Assembly (NCBI RefSeq): GCF_020103725.1
Contig: NZ_JAHXBG010000045.1
Span: forward strand, 1-58,668
DNA: 58,668 nucleotides
Source: Hyalangium gracile
Lineage (GTDB): Bacteria > Myxococcota > Myxococcia > Myxococcales > Myxococcaceae
Direction: 5' to 3'
The notes under the pieces: generated by a model
What the model was told of the DNA's origin: nothing
What the model saw: the letters and a program-made list of their open reading frames with translations, nothing else
Databases searched by the model: none
Part shown: positions 23,498 through 31,226 of the stretch, in pieces
How positions within the stretch are numbered: position 1 is the stretch's first letter
Layout: every line of letters begins with the position of its first letter
Program-made: the position numbers and the translations under genes

Positions 23498-25051
23498 GTG
23501 AGCACCACCGTCACGCTTCCCGTCATCAAGGTCACCGTCCTGGAGGACCGCGCGCTCGTGGAGCGCCGAGGCGAGGTGACGCTCCCCGCCGGCCCGCAGC
23601 GGCTGCGCGTGGAGGGCCTGTCCCCCCTCGCGGTGGACCGTTCGCTCCAGGTCTCCCTCTCCGGGGGCAACATCGTGGGCGCACGGGTGAGCCGCGTCTG
23701 GAAGGAGCAGCCCAAGGAGGGCCTGCGCGAGCACCGCACGGAGCTCGGCCGCCGCGTCGAGTCGCTCGAGCAGGCGGTGCGGGTCGCCACGGGTGACGTG
23801 CTGCGCCTGGAGCGCAGGCTGGGCGTGGCGCAGGCCGCGAGCGAGGACGTGCTGCGCTCCATCTCCGAGCGGGTGGGCGCCGGCAAGGCCGAGCCGGACA
23901 CCTGGCGCGAGCACCTGGCGACGGTGAGGGCGGAGGTGGGCGCGACGGAGGAGGCGTTGCGCCAGGCCCGCAAGCGCGAGGCGGTGGCCCAGCAGCGGCT
24001 GGCGGAGGCCCGGGCGGCGCTGGCGCAGGGCGAGCAGCCGGAGACGAAGCTGCTCACCTCGGCGGAGATGGAGGTCAACCACCCCACGGGCGGCGCGGTG
24101 ACGGTGGGCGTGGCGTACCTGGTGCCGTGCGCCGTGTGGCGGCCGGCCTACCGCGCCACGCTGCGGCCGGTGGAGGGCGGCGAGGCGGTGACGCTGGAGT
24201 GCGAGGCGGTGGTGTGGCAGCGCACGGAGGAGGACTGGAAGGACGTGGAGATGGCCTTCTCGACGGCGCGGCCCACGCTGGGGGCCGCCCCGCCGCGGCT
24301 GGTGGAGGACCGGCTGTACCTGCGAGACAAGACGCAGCAGGAGAAGCAGGTGGTGGAGGTTTCCATCCGGGAGGAGTCCATCCAGACGACGGGCGAGGGG
24401 GGCGCGAAGCCCACCTCGGAGATGCCCGGCCTGGACGACGGCGGCGAGGCGCTGACGCTCAAGGCGGCCCACCGCGTCACCCTGCCCTCGGACGGCTCGC
24501 CGCACCGCGTGCCGCTGTTCCAGTTCACCGCGCCGGCCACCTCGGAGCTGGTGGGCACGCCGGAGCACTCGCCGCTGGTGCACCGAGTGGCGCGCTTCGA
24601 GAACAAGGGGCCCTCGGTGCTGCTGGCGGGCCCGGTGGATCTGGTGCGCACGAGCGGCTACGTGGGCCGGGCGCAGCTCACCTTCGCCGGCGTGGGCGAG
24701 CGGGTGAAGCTGGGCTTCGGCAGCGAGGACGCGCTGCGCATCGCCCGCCAGGTGGAGACGAAGCTGGACACGAACCGCCTCACCGGCCGCAAGACGCGGA
24801 CGCACTTCGTGAAGCTGTTCCTCTCCAACACCGGCAGCCGGCCCGAGCAGATCGCCATCGAGGAGCGGATGCCGGTGTCCGAGGTGGAGGCGGTGGAGAT
24901 CGAGCTGCTCAAGGAGAAGGCGAAGCCCGCCCCGGCGAAGGTGAGCCAGGACGGCATCATCCGCTTCGAGCTGCCCTCGCCCGCTCGCTCGCAGCAGGAG
25001 CTGAACTTCGCCTACACGGTGTCCAGCTCCTCCAAGGTCGCCGGCCTCTGA
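23498..25051 (+). CDS. DUF4139/MuiA-like protein, short paralogue
   Basis: A 517-residue protein starting at GTG immediately after the upstream stop, with GGAGG before it. It has the same order of parts as its neighbour: DUF4140 (about 1-85, ITVLEDRALVERRGEVTLP-type strands), coiled coil (about 75-185, RTELGRRVESLEQAVRVATG) and DUF4139 (about 195-517, VPCAVWRPAYRATLRPVEGG, VWQRTEEDWKDVEMAFSTAR). It lacks the large disordered insert. The pair probably arose by tandem duplication and divergence. No signal peptide, so probably cytoplasmic. Confidence 0.78.
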   Translation: MSTTVTLPVIKVTVLEDRALVERRGEVTLPAGPQRLRVEGLSPLAVDRSLQVSLSGGNIVGARVSRVWKEQPKEGLREHRTELGRRVESLEQAVRVATGDVLRLERRLGVAQAASEDVLRSISERVGAGKAEPDTWREHLATVRAEVGATEEALRQARKREAVAQQRLAEARAALAQGEQPETKLLTSAEMEVNHPTGGAVTVGVAYLVPCAVWRPAYRATLRPVEGGEAVTLECEAVVWQRTEEDWKDVEMAFSTARPTLGAAPPRLVEDRLYLRDKTQQEKQVVEVSIREESIQTTGEGGAKPTSEMPGLDDGGEALTLKAAHRVTLPSDGSPHRVPLFQFTAPATSELVGTPEHSPLVHRVARFENKGPSVLLAGPVDLVRTSGYVGRAQLTFAGVGERVKLGFGSEDALRIARQVETKLDTNRLTGRKTRTHFVKLFLSNTGSRPEQIAIEERMPVSEVEAVEIELLKEKAKPAPAKVSQDGIIRFELPSPARSQQELNFAYTVSSSSKVAGL

Positions 25052-25064
25052 GCTCGAGGCCGGC
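25040..25064. terminator. Bidirectional hairpin between convergent genes
   Basis: GCCGGCCTC (25040-25048) and GAGGCCGGC (25056-25064) form a perfect 9-bp stem. It overlaps the stop codon of the DUF4139 gene and ends just before the stop of the convergent molybdenum-hydroxylase gene, so it likely terminates both. Confidence 0.6.
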
Positions 25065-25066
25065 CG

Positions 25067-27265
25067 TCACGCCGTCAGCAGCTTGTCCAACGTGAGGGGC
25101 AGCGCTCGGATGCGCTTGCCCGTGGCGTGGTAGACGGCATTGGCGATGGCGGCGGCGACGCCCGTGATGCCGATCTCGCCGATGCCCTTGGCGCCGATGT
25201 CGTTCACGTACGGGTCATTCTCGGGAACGAACGTGACGTCGATGTCCGGGATGTCCGGGTTGACCGGCACGTGGTAGTCCGCGAGATCCTGGGTGATGAA
25301 GCGCCCGGTCCGCGTGTCCACCACGGACTCCTCCATCAGCGCCATGCCGATGCCCATGATGATGCCGCCCATCATCTGGTTGCGGGCGGTCTTCGCGTTC
25401 AGGATCGTCCCGGCCCCGTACGCGCCCACCCAGCGGCTCACCCGGACCGTTCCGAAATCCGGATCCACCCGCACCTCGGCGAACTGGGCGCCGAACGAGT
25501 GCATGGAGTACTGACCGCTCTGCGGCCCGGGCCCGGCGGTCTCCTGCGCCTCGAGCGACGGGAGCTTCTGGCGCTTGAGCAGCGCGGCATAGCTCTCCTT
25601 CTTCGCGCCCGAGACGAGCTCGCCGTTCTCCACCTGCACCTGCTTGGGATCGCTCCCCCGCAGCGGAGAGGCCGTATCCGCCACCGCGAGCGCGATGGCC
25701 TTGTCCCGGAGCGCGAGCGAGACGCGCTTCACCGCCGAGCCCACGCTGGAGGCCGTCCACGAGCCTCCCGAGACGGGCGTCTCGGGCATCTGGGTATCCC
25801 CCAGATCGAAGCGGACCTTGTCCGGCGGGAGCCCCAGCGCGTCCGCGGCGATCTGCGTCATCACCGTATAGGTGCCGGTGCCGATGTCCTGCGAGCCGGC
25901 GACGACGCGCACGGTTCCATCCGGCATGAGCGTGGCCTTCGCGGTGGCCTTCATCTGGCGGGCCGGGTACGTGGCCGTGGCCATGCCCCAGCCGATGAGG
26001 GTCCTCCCGTCCTTCATCGAGCCCGGGACGGGGTTGCGGCGGGCCCAGCCGAACTTCTCGGCCCCCACGCGGTAGCACTCCTTGAGCGACTTGCTGCTCC
26101 AGGGCTTCCCCGACTCGGGGTCCTTGTCCGCGTGGTTCTTGAGCCGCAGCTCCACCGGGTCCATGCCGAGCTTGTAGGCCAGCTCGTCCAGCGCGGACTC
26201 GAGCGCGAAGGTGCCGGAGGACTCGCCGGGAGCGCGGGTGAACGTCGGCGTGCCCATGGTCAGCCTCACGAGCCGGTGCGAGGTGATGATGCGCTCGCTG
26301 TCGTACAGCATGCGCGTCTGCATGCCGCACGGCTCGGTGAACTCATCGAACGTGGAGGTCGAGCTCGTCGACTCGTGACGGACGAGCAGCAGCTTCCCAT
26401 CCTTGCGGGCCTGGAGTTGCACCCGCTGCTCCGTCTCGGGGCGGTAGCCCACGGGGCCGTACATCTGGTCGCGCCGGAGCACGAGCTTCACCGGCCGGGA
26501 GACGGCCTTGGCCGCCAGGGCCGCGAGCAGGGTGTGGGACCACACGGAGCCCTTGCTGCCGAAGCCACCACCGACGAACTTGCTGATGACACGCACGTTC
26601 TCCGGAGGCAGCCCGAGCAGCGCGGCCAGCCGCGCCCGCGTGCCGAAGACGCCCTGGGTGGAGTCGTACACCGTGAGGCGCTCACCCTCCCAGTGGGCGA
26701 TGGTGGCGTGAGGCTCCATGGGGTTGTGGTGCTCGTACGGCGTCACGTACGTGGCGTCGATCTCGGCGTCCGGCTTCTCCTCCGAGGCCTTGCCATGATC
26801 GTGGTCGGCGGGCCTGCCGAGGATGTTCGCCGGCTTGTACGCCTGGGCCTTGGCGGCCTTCATGTTCGCCTTCGGCTTGTCCGCCCGGTACTGCACCTTC
26901 ACCAGCGCGGCGGCGTGGGTGGCACGCTCGAAGGTGTCCGCGACGACCAGGGCCACGGGCTGGTGCTGGTAGTCCACGCGCCTGGTCTGCAGCGCGTGCA
27001 CCACCTTGTCCACGGGGGTCTGCTTCTTGCTGGAATCGGTGGCGAGCTTCGGAGGCTTCTCCGGCGAGAGCACCGCGAGCACGCCCGGCGCCTTCTCGGC
27101 GGCCGTTGTGTCCATGCGCGTGATGGTGCCGTTGGCGATGGTGCTAGTCACGAGCACCGCGTGCGCCAGCCCCTGCAGCGGAAACTCGGCGGAGTACTTC
27201 GCCCCGCCTGTCACCTTCAGTCGCCCATCCACCCGGTCCAGCGGCTTTCCTACGGACTTGTCCAT
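25067..27265 (-). CDS. paoC: Molybdenum hydroxylase large subunit (PaoC/YagR-like aldehyde oxidoreductase)
   Basis: A 732-residue xanthine-dehydrogenase-family molybdopterin-binding subunit. The N-terminal a/b-hammerhead domain (about 1-120, KPLDRVDGRLKVTGGAKYSA) precedes the Mo-cofactor domains. GGFGSKG (about 230) is the conserved cofactor loop. The C-terminal KGIGEIGITG carries the catalytic Glu of the family. Length and layout match E. coli PaoC. There is no signal peptide of its own, so it probably travels with the Tat-bearing iron-sulfur subunit. It is the last gene of a three-gene operon, 17 nt after the FAD subunit. The likely reaction is oxidation of aldehydes to acids; the substrate is unknown. 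The symbol is by similarity. Confidence 0.85.
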   Translation of the reverse strand: MDKSVGKPLDRVDGRLKVTGGAKYSAEFPLQGLAHAVLVTSTIANGTITRMDTTAAEKAPGVLAVLSPEKPPKLATDSSKKQTPVDKVVHALQTRRVDYQHQPVALVVADTFERATHAAALVKVQYRADKPKANMKAAKAQAYKPANILGRPADHDHGKASEEKPDAEIDATYVTPYEHHNPMEPHATIAHWEGERLTVYDSTQGVFGTRARLAALLGLPPENVRVISKFVGGGFGSKGSVWSHTLLAALAAKAVSRPVKLVLRRDQMYGPVGYRPETEQRVQLQARKDGKLLLVRHESTSSTSTFDEFTEPCGMQTRMLYDSERIITSHRLVRLTMGTPTFTRAPGESSGTFALESALDELAYKLGMDPVELRLKNHADKDPESGKPWSSKSLKECYRVGAEKFGWARRNPVPGSMKDGRTLIGWGMATATYPARQMKATAKATLMPDGTVRVVAGSQDIGTGTYTVMTQIAADALGLPPDKVRFDLGDTQMPETPVSGGSWTASSVGSAVKRVSLALRDKAIALAVADTASPLRGSDPKQVQVENGELVSGAKKESYAALLKRQKLPSLEAQETAGPGPQSGQYSMHSFGAQFAEVRVDPDFGTVRVSRWVGAYGAGTILNAKTARNQMMGGIIMGIGMALMEESVVDTRTGRFITQDLADYHVPVNPDIPDIDVTFVPENDPYVNDIGAKGIGEIGITGVAAAIANAVYHATGKRIRALPLTLDKLLTA

Positions 27266-27282
27266 GACGAGCTCCGCTCCGT

Positions 27283-28269
27283 TCAGGCGATTTCAGCAAC
27301 CATCGACAGGGCACGCACGAGCGTGCGCCTGGCGAGTTCGACCTTGAATGCGTTGTGCGTCCGAGGCTTGGCGCCCTTCAGCGCGGCGGCGGCGGCGGCC
27401 TTGAAGCGCACCTCGTCCGCCGGCTGGCCGATGAGGGCCTTCTCGGCCTCGCGGGAGCGCCAGGGCTTGGTGCCCACGCCGCCCAGTGCCACGCGCGCGT
27501 CCTTGATGGTCTTGCCGTCCAGCTCGACGGCCACCGCCGCCGAGGTGAGGGCGAACGCGAACGAGGCCCTGTCCCTCACCTTCAGGTAGCGGGAGCGGGC
27601 TGCGAAGCGAGAGGCCGGCAGCGTCACGTGGGTGATGAGCTCGCCGGGCTGGAGCACCGTCTCGCGCTCGGGGTGCGCGCCGGGCAGCAGGTGGAAGTCT
27701 CCGAACGCGACCTTGCGCTCGCCCTTGGGGCCGAGGACGTGCACGGTGGCATCCAGCACCGCGAGCGCCACGTTCATGTCCGAGGGGTTCGCGGCGATGC
27801 ACTTGTCGCTGGTGCCCAGCACCGCGTGCATGCGGTTGAAGCCCTCGAGCGCTCCGCAGCCGGAGCCGGGCGCGCGCTTGTTGCAGGGCTGTGAGGTGTC
27901 CCGGAAGTACGCGCAGCGTGGGCGCTGGAGGATGTTGCCGCCCACGGTGGCCAGGTTGCGGACCTGCGGAGAGGCCCCGGCGAGCAGGGCCTCGGAGAGC
28001 ACCGGGTAGCGCTCGCGCACGAGCGGGTGGTTGGCCAGATCGCTGTTGCGCACCAGCGCGCCGATGCGCAGCCCACCGTCCACCTCCTGAACCTCGCCGA
28101 GCGGCAGCCCGTTGATGTCCACGAGGAGGGCGGGGTTCTGCACGTGCAGCTTCATCAGGTCCACGAGGTTGGTGCCCCCGCCAATGGGCGCGGCATCCGT
28201 GGGCCGGGCGGCCAGCTTCTCGAGGGCGCCCTTCGCGTCCTGGGCAGCGGTGTAGTCGATGTGTCGCAT
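27283..28269 (-). CDS. paoB: Molybdenum hydroxylase FAD subunit (PaoB/YagS-like)
   Basis: A 328-residue FAD-binding subunit of the CO dehydrogenase/xanthine dehydrogenase medium-chain type. PIGGGTNLVDLMKLHV and ATVGGNILQRPRC are the FAD-binding loops. The Cys-rich insert RCAYFRDTSQPCNKRAPGSG followed by Cys matches the extra [4Fe-4S] cluster of the PaoB subgroup. The C-terminal CO_deh_flav_C domain spans about 215-328. It transfers electrons between the iron-sulfur subunit and FAD. It lies between the 2Fe-2S gene (12-nt gap) and the large subunit gene. Confidence 0.85.
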   Translation of the reverse strand: MRHIDYTAAQDAKGALEKLAARPTDAAPIGGGTNLVDLMKLHVQNPALLVDINGLPLGEVQEVDGGLRIGALVRNSDLANHPLVRERYPVLSEALLAGASPQVRNLATVGGNILQRPRCAYFRDTSQPCNKRAPGSGCGALEGFNRMHAVLGTSDKCIAANPSDMNVALAVLDATVHVLGPKGERKVAFGDFHLLPGAHPERETVLQPGELITHVTLPASRFAARSRYLKVRDRASFAFALTSAAVAVELDGKTIKDARVALGGVGTKPWRSREAEKALIGQPADEVRFKAAAAAALKGAKPRTHNAFKVELARRTLVRALSMVAEIA

Positions 28270-28281
28270 GACCGTGCCTCC

Positions 28282-28950
28282 TCAGGCCTTCTTGCCGCGT
28301 CCGTCACGGACGGCGGCCACGATGTGGGGGTAGGCGCCGCAGCGGCAGATGTTGCCGCACATGCCCTCGCGGATGTCCGCGTCGGTCTGGCCCCAGGGCT
28401 CGCTGGCGAAGCCCACCGCGCTCATGATCTGCCCCGGCGTGCAGTAGCCACACTGGAAGCCGTCGTGGGCGAGGAAGGACTGCTGCATCGGGTGGAGCTG
28501 ATCGCCCTGTGCGAGCCCCTCGATGGTGGTGATCTTCCTGCCCTGCTGCATCACCGCGAGCGTGAGGCACGAGTTCACGCGGCGACCGTCCACGAGCACG
28601 GTGCACGCGCCGCACTGGCCCATGTCGCAGCCCTTCTTCGTGCCGGTGAGCTGGAGCTGCTCCCGGAGCGCATCGAGCAGGGTGACGCGCGGCTCGACCT
28701 CGAGCGCGTGCTCCTTGCCGTTGACCTGGAGCTTGATGGGAACGGGGGGAACCGGGGGGCCCTCGATGCCCGGGGGCAGAGGGCTCGCCTCGGCGGTGCC
28801 GGGCAGGGAGAGGAGGCCGGTGGCGAGCAGGGCCCCGCCCACCACCGCGGTGCCGACGAACTCGCGTCGGGTCACCTTGCCATCTTCGAGGAATCCTGGC
28901 GTGCCGCCAGGCGCGCCATCGTCGTGGGGAGGCTGCTTCGGGTCGGACAT
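28282..28950 (-). CDS. paoA: Molybdenum hydroxylase 2Fe-2S subunit with Tat signal (PaoA/YagT-like)
   Basis: A 222-residue subunit. The start at 28950 has GGAGG upstream; an earlier in-frame start is less convincing. A Tat signal (TRREFVGTAVVGGALLATG, about 25-50) sends the folded complex to the periplasm. The ferredoxin domain has CDMGQCGACTVLVDG with a later Cys (first cluster). The second helical domain has CGYCTPGQ and CRCGAY (second cluster). Same order of genes as E. coli paoABC. This is the first gene of the operon; the region 28951-29100 upstream would hold the promoter. Confidence 0.85.
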   Translation of the reverse strand: MSDPKQPPHDDGAPGGTPGFLEDGKVTRREFVGTAVVGGALLATGLLSLPGTAEASPLPPGIEGPPVPPVPIKLQVNGKEHALEVEPRVTLLDALREQLQLTGTKKGCDMGQCGACTVLVDGRRVNSCLTLAVMQQGRKITTIEGLAQGDQLHPMQQSFLAHDGFQCGYCTPGQIMSAVGFASEPWGQTDADIREGMCGNICRCGAYPHIVAAVRDGRGKKA

Positions 28951-29101
28951 GCGTGCAAACCCTCCAGGAGCCCGTGCGTAGCGCTCCGCGAGTGAACGCG
29001 ACACGGCCCGGTGGCCGCGGTGTCCGTTTTACGACCTTGGGACAGTGCCTGAGTCAGACACTGCACATTGGCGGAGATAGGGCCGCATCCTGAGAACATG
29101 A

Positions 29102-29374
29102 GTGACAGGCCCCCACGGCGAACTGCCTCGTACGGTATGCGAAGTGTTCTCGCCCTCCACCGAGACGCTGGATCGGACCCGGAAGATGGGCTCGTACGCG
29201 CGCGAGGACGTCCAGCACCTGTGGCTCGTGGATCCGCGGCTGAGCCTGCTGGAGGTGTATTGGCTGGAGGCCGGGCGTTGGTCACGGCTGGGCGCTCGCC
29301 AGGGCACCCTCGCCGTACGTGCCGAGCCCTTTGAAGCCCTCGCCCTGGAGCTGGGCCTCCTGTGGGAGCGCTGA
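29102..29374 (+). pseudogene. Uma2 (DUF820) family C-terminal fragment
   Basis: The frame reads LPRTVCEVFSPSTETLDRTR, SYAREDVQHLWLVDPRLSLL and EVYWLEAGRW. This is the strongly conserved second half of Uma2-type PD-(D/E)XK proteins (core 'CEVxSPST…K…YA…GV…WLVDP'). Those proteins have about 185-200 residues. Here only about 90 remain and the N-terminal half with the first catalytic Asp is absent, so the gene is truncated. The flanking 29005-29101 shows no start region for it. Confidence 0.6.
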
Positions 29375-29411
29375 ACTACCCTCCGCAGATGGGGAACGTG
29401 CTGGTGCGCAC

Positions 29412-30149
29412 TCAGGATGCGCGCTGCATCAGCACTCCGGCGCGATCCAGCAGCTCGCGCACGCGAAGACCCAGGGCAATGTGTTCGGAGTTTGCGGCTG
29501 TGAAGCGTTCGGGCGTCAGGACGACGAGAGTGCCCGATGTTCCCACTGGCTTGATGCTCACGGGAGCGGGGAGCGGGGGGACGGTGCCGCGGCGCCGCGC
29601 GAAGTACGTCATCCACCCCACGCGCGACTCTTCCTTCTGAGCCTTGGGAATGAGGTCCATGGCGTACTGGGTGCTGACAATTCCCCAATCAGGCTCCCAG
29701 GCCGTGACCATGCATTCCAACATCTGAACCAACACCGGGGTGGTGAGCATCCGCTCCGCCGCCGCACCCTGCCATGGCAGGTCCAACAAGCAGACATTGT
29801 TGACCCACTCGCTGTAGCTGCCACAGGTGACTCGTAGCTTCGTCGCCTTGGAATCCGGCGACTGGTTCCAGAGCTCGAGGCTGAACCCGAGGTCTTCGAT
29901 CACCTCCTTATCCTCATCCGTCCGGTTTCTGCCTCGCAGGAGCAGCGTCTCCAACTCCCCTCGGTCATCTATCCGCACCGGGTGGCCCGGGGAGCCGCGC
30001 GCCGCGCGGCCTTTGCGGAACCACTGCCCCAGCGATGGATCACAGCGGGCCAACATGTGGAGGAAGAGCTCCGCACGCTGAGCGCACGTATGGACGCTCT
30101 CCTGTCTCACCCCCCAATAAGCCCCCACGTAGTAGGACTCTCCGTGCAT
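29412..30149 (-). CDS. Imm52-family immunity protein
   Basis: A 245-residue cytoplasmic protein. The opening ESYYVGAYWGVRQESVHTCA, then AELFLHMLARCDPSLGQWF, LLLRGRNRTDEDKEVIEDLG and EPDWGIVSTQY match what I recall of Imm52, the partner of Tox-REase-5 nucleases in polymorphic toxin systems. It starts 14 nt after the end of a Tox-REase-5 reading frame, the expected pairing. Although the toxin gene is interrupted by an insertion remnant, this gene is intact, so it may still protect against the same toxin delivered by relatives. Confidence 0.75.
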   Translation of the reverse strand: MHGESYYVGAYWGVRQESVHTCAQRAELFLHMLARCDPSLGQWFRKGRAARGSPGHPVRIDDRGELETLLLRGRNRTDEDKEVIEDLGFSLELWNQSPDSKATKLRVTCGSYSEWVNNVCLLDLPWQGAAAERMLTTPVLVQMLECMVTAWEPDWGIVSTQYAMDLIPKAQKEESRVGWMTYFARRRGTVPPLPAPVSIKPVGTSGTLVVLTPERFTAANSEHIALGLRVRELLDRAGVLMQRAS

Positions 30150-30163
30150 GCAATGTTCCCTCT

Positions 30164-31226
30164 TCAGGGTATTGGCGGAGTGAAGATGACCTGGATGTTC
30201 TCGATACCTGCTTGAGCGAAGTGCCTGCGGAGAATCCCGACCAGCTCGCGTTCAGCCACATGCCATTGGAGCGGGATACCCCGGGCCGCCCTCACCTGAT
30301 TCTGAGCCTGGCTGATCAGCTCCTTGAAGTTTCCTGAACTCACGTACCACGGCTTGGGTTGTCCATTCTTCTCGAAGAACTCGAGGTAGCCTTCCGCCTT
30401 GGCCTCCCGGAGAATGCCCGCCTCGAACCCGTCGTACTCCACCTTTCCAACGAAGTAGACGTCATCCGCGGAGCGTCCGGTGATCTGCTCCTGATAGCGC
30501 CTGGCTCGTTCCGAGCCCGCGAACTTCTTGTGCTTCCATGCCCCAGGCTCTGTCCCGGCCTCGGGGCTGTCACCCTCCCTCGGAGCTCCCTCGGCAGCCA
30601 TGAGGACATAGACGGCACCCGCGCCTGTCCCCAGCGCGGCCGTCGCGGAGCCTCCGGGCACCAACACCTGCTCGATCGTCAAGGCTCCTTCCGCCGTCAG
30701 CGACAGCACTGGCAGCTTCGACCCTAGAGCACCGAATGGTTTGGAATCCCAGCTAAGCGGCTTTGAGGAGGGGACGCTCCTCGTGCCGCTGCCAGGACTC
30801 AAGGTTCTGGATCGCGGCCGCACGGCGCAGGTCGAACGTGTTCTTGCGCACTCCTCGATAACGGGCTCGCGGTCCCTGGCGTCGAGCCACGTGCGCTAAT
30901 CGATGTTCGACTCCCACCCGCTTCCTCAACCGCTGTCGGCCTGCCGGCGCCTCTTGGAGGAGTTGGAACTCGTCCTGCTTCTCACCAAGGAAGCCCAAGA
31001 GGCCGGAGCCGCCTCCGTCCTCCTTGGGCTCGGAAGATGGGCCACTTGCCGGGCGCGTGGCGGGAGATTCCCAGCCCATCCCAGGACGGGAGGACAGGAG
31101 GGCCCCACGCTCACTCTGGGCCCCCGTGGTGGAACAACCCGCCAACCACCCCACCGCCACCAATGCGAGCAGCCGGCGACAACCGCCTCGTCTGCTCGCC
31201 GCCCCGTCCCCGGCGCCATGGCTCAC
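30164..31226 (-). pseudogene. Tox-REase-5 polymorphic toxin lipoprotein gene, interrupted
   Basis: Two separated parts are visible. From 31226 (GTG overlapping the upstream stop) a lipoprotein N-terminus reads LLALVAVGWLAGC and then a Ser/Gly/Pro-rich stretch to about 30970. From about 30750 to 30164, in another frame, lies the downstream half: VLSLTAEGALTIEQVLVPGG, a Gly/Ala hydrophobic stretch, then the Tox-REase-5 nuclease. The nuclease has RYQEQITGRSADDVYFVGKV, EYDGFEAGILREAKAEGY and PLQWHVAERE, giving the D-x(n)-E-x-K core. Between them is a transposase C-terminal remnant. The nuclease domain itself looks complete but is no longer joined in frame to its export signal, so the full toxin is probably not made. 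Confidence 0.65.
30753..30970 (-). mobile_element. IS1182-type transposase C-terminal remnant
   Basis: The frame shows LLQEAPAGRQRLRKRVGVEH, RLAHVARRQGPRARYRGVRK and NTFDLRRAAAIQNLESWQ up to the stop at 30753. This is the typical end of IS1182-like DDE transposases (VEH…LAH…QG.RARY.G..KN.FDL.R…N). Only about 70 codons are left; the transposase core and the IS ends cannot be seen. By chance it stays in frame with the lipoprotein N-terminus, giving a spurious fusion. Confidence 0.7.

Noticed and set aside
21164-24805. A 1213-codon minus-strand frame opposite the DUF4139 pair
   Set aside because: Composition is dominated by His/Arg/Leu/Ala and there is no domain. It is caused by the third-position G/C bias of the real genes.
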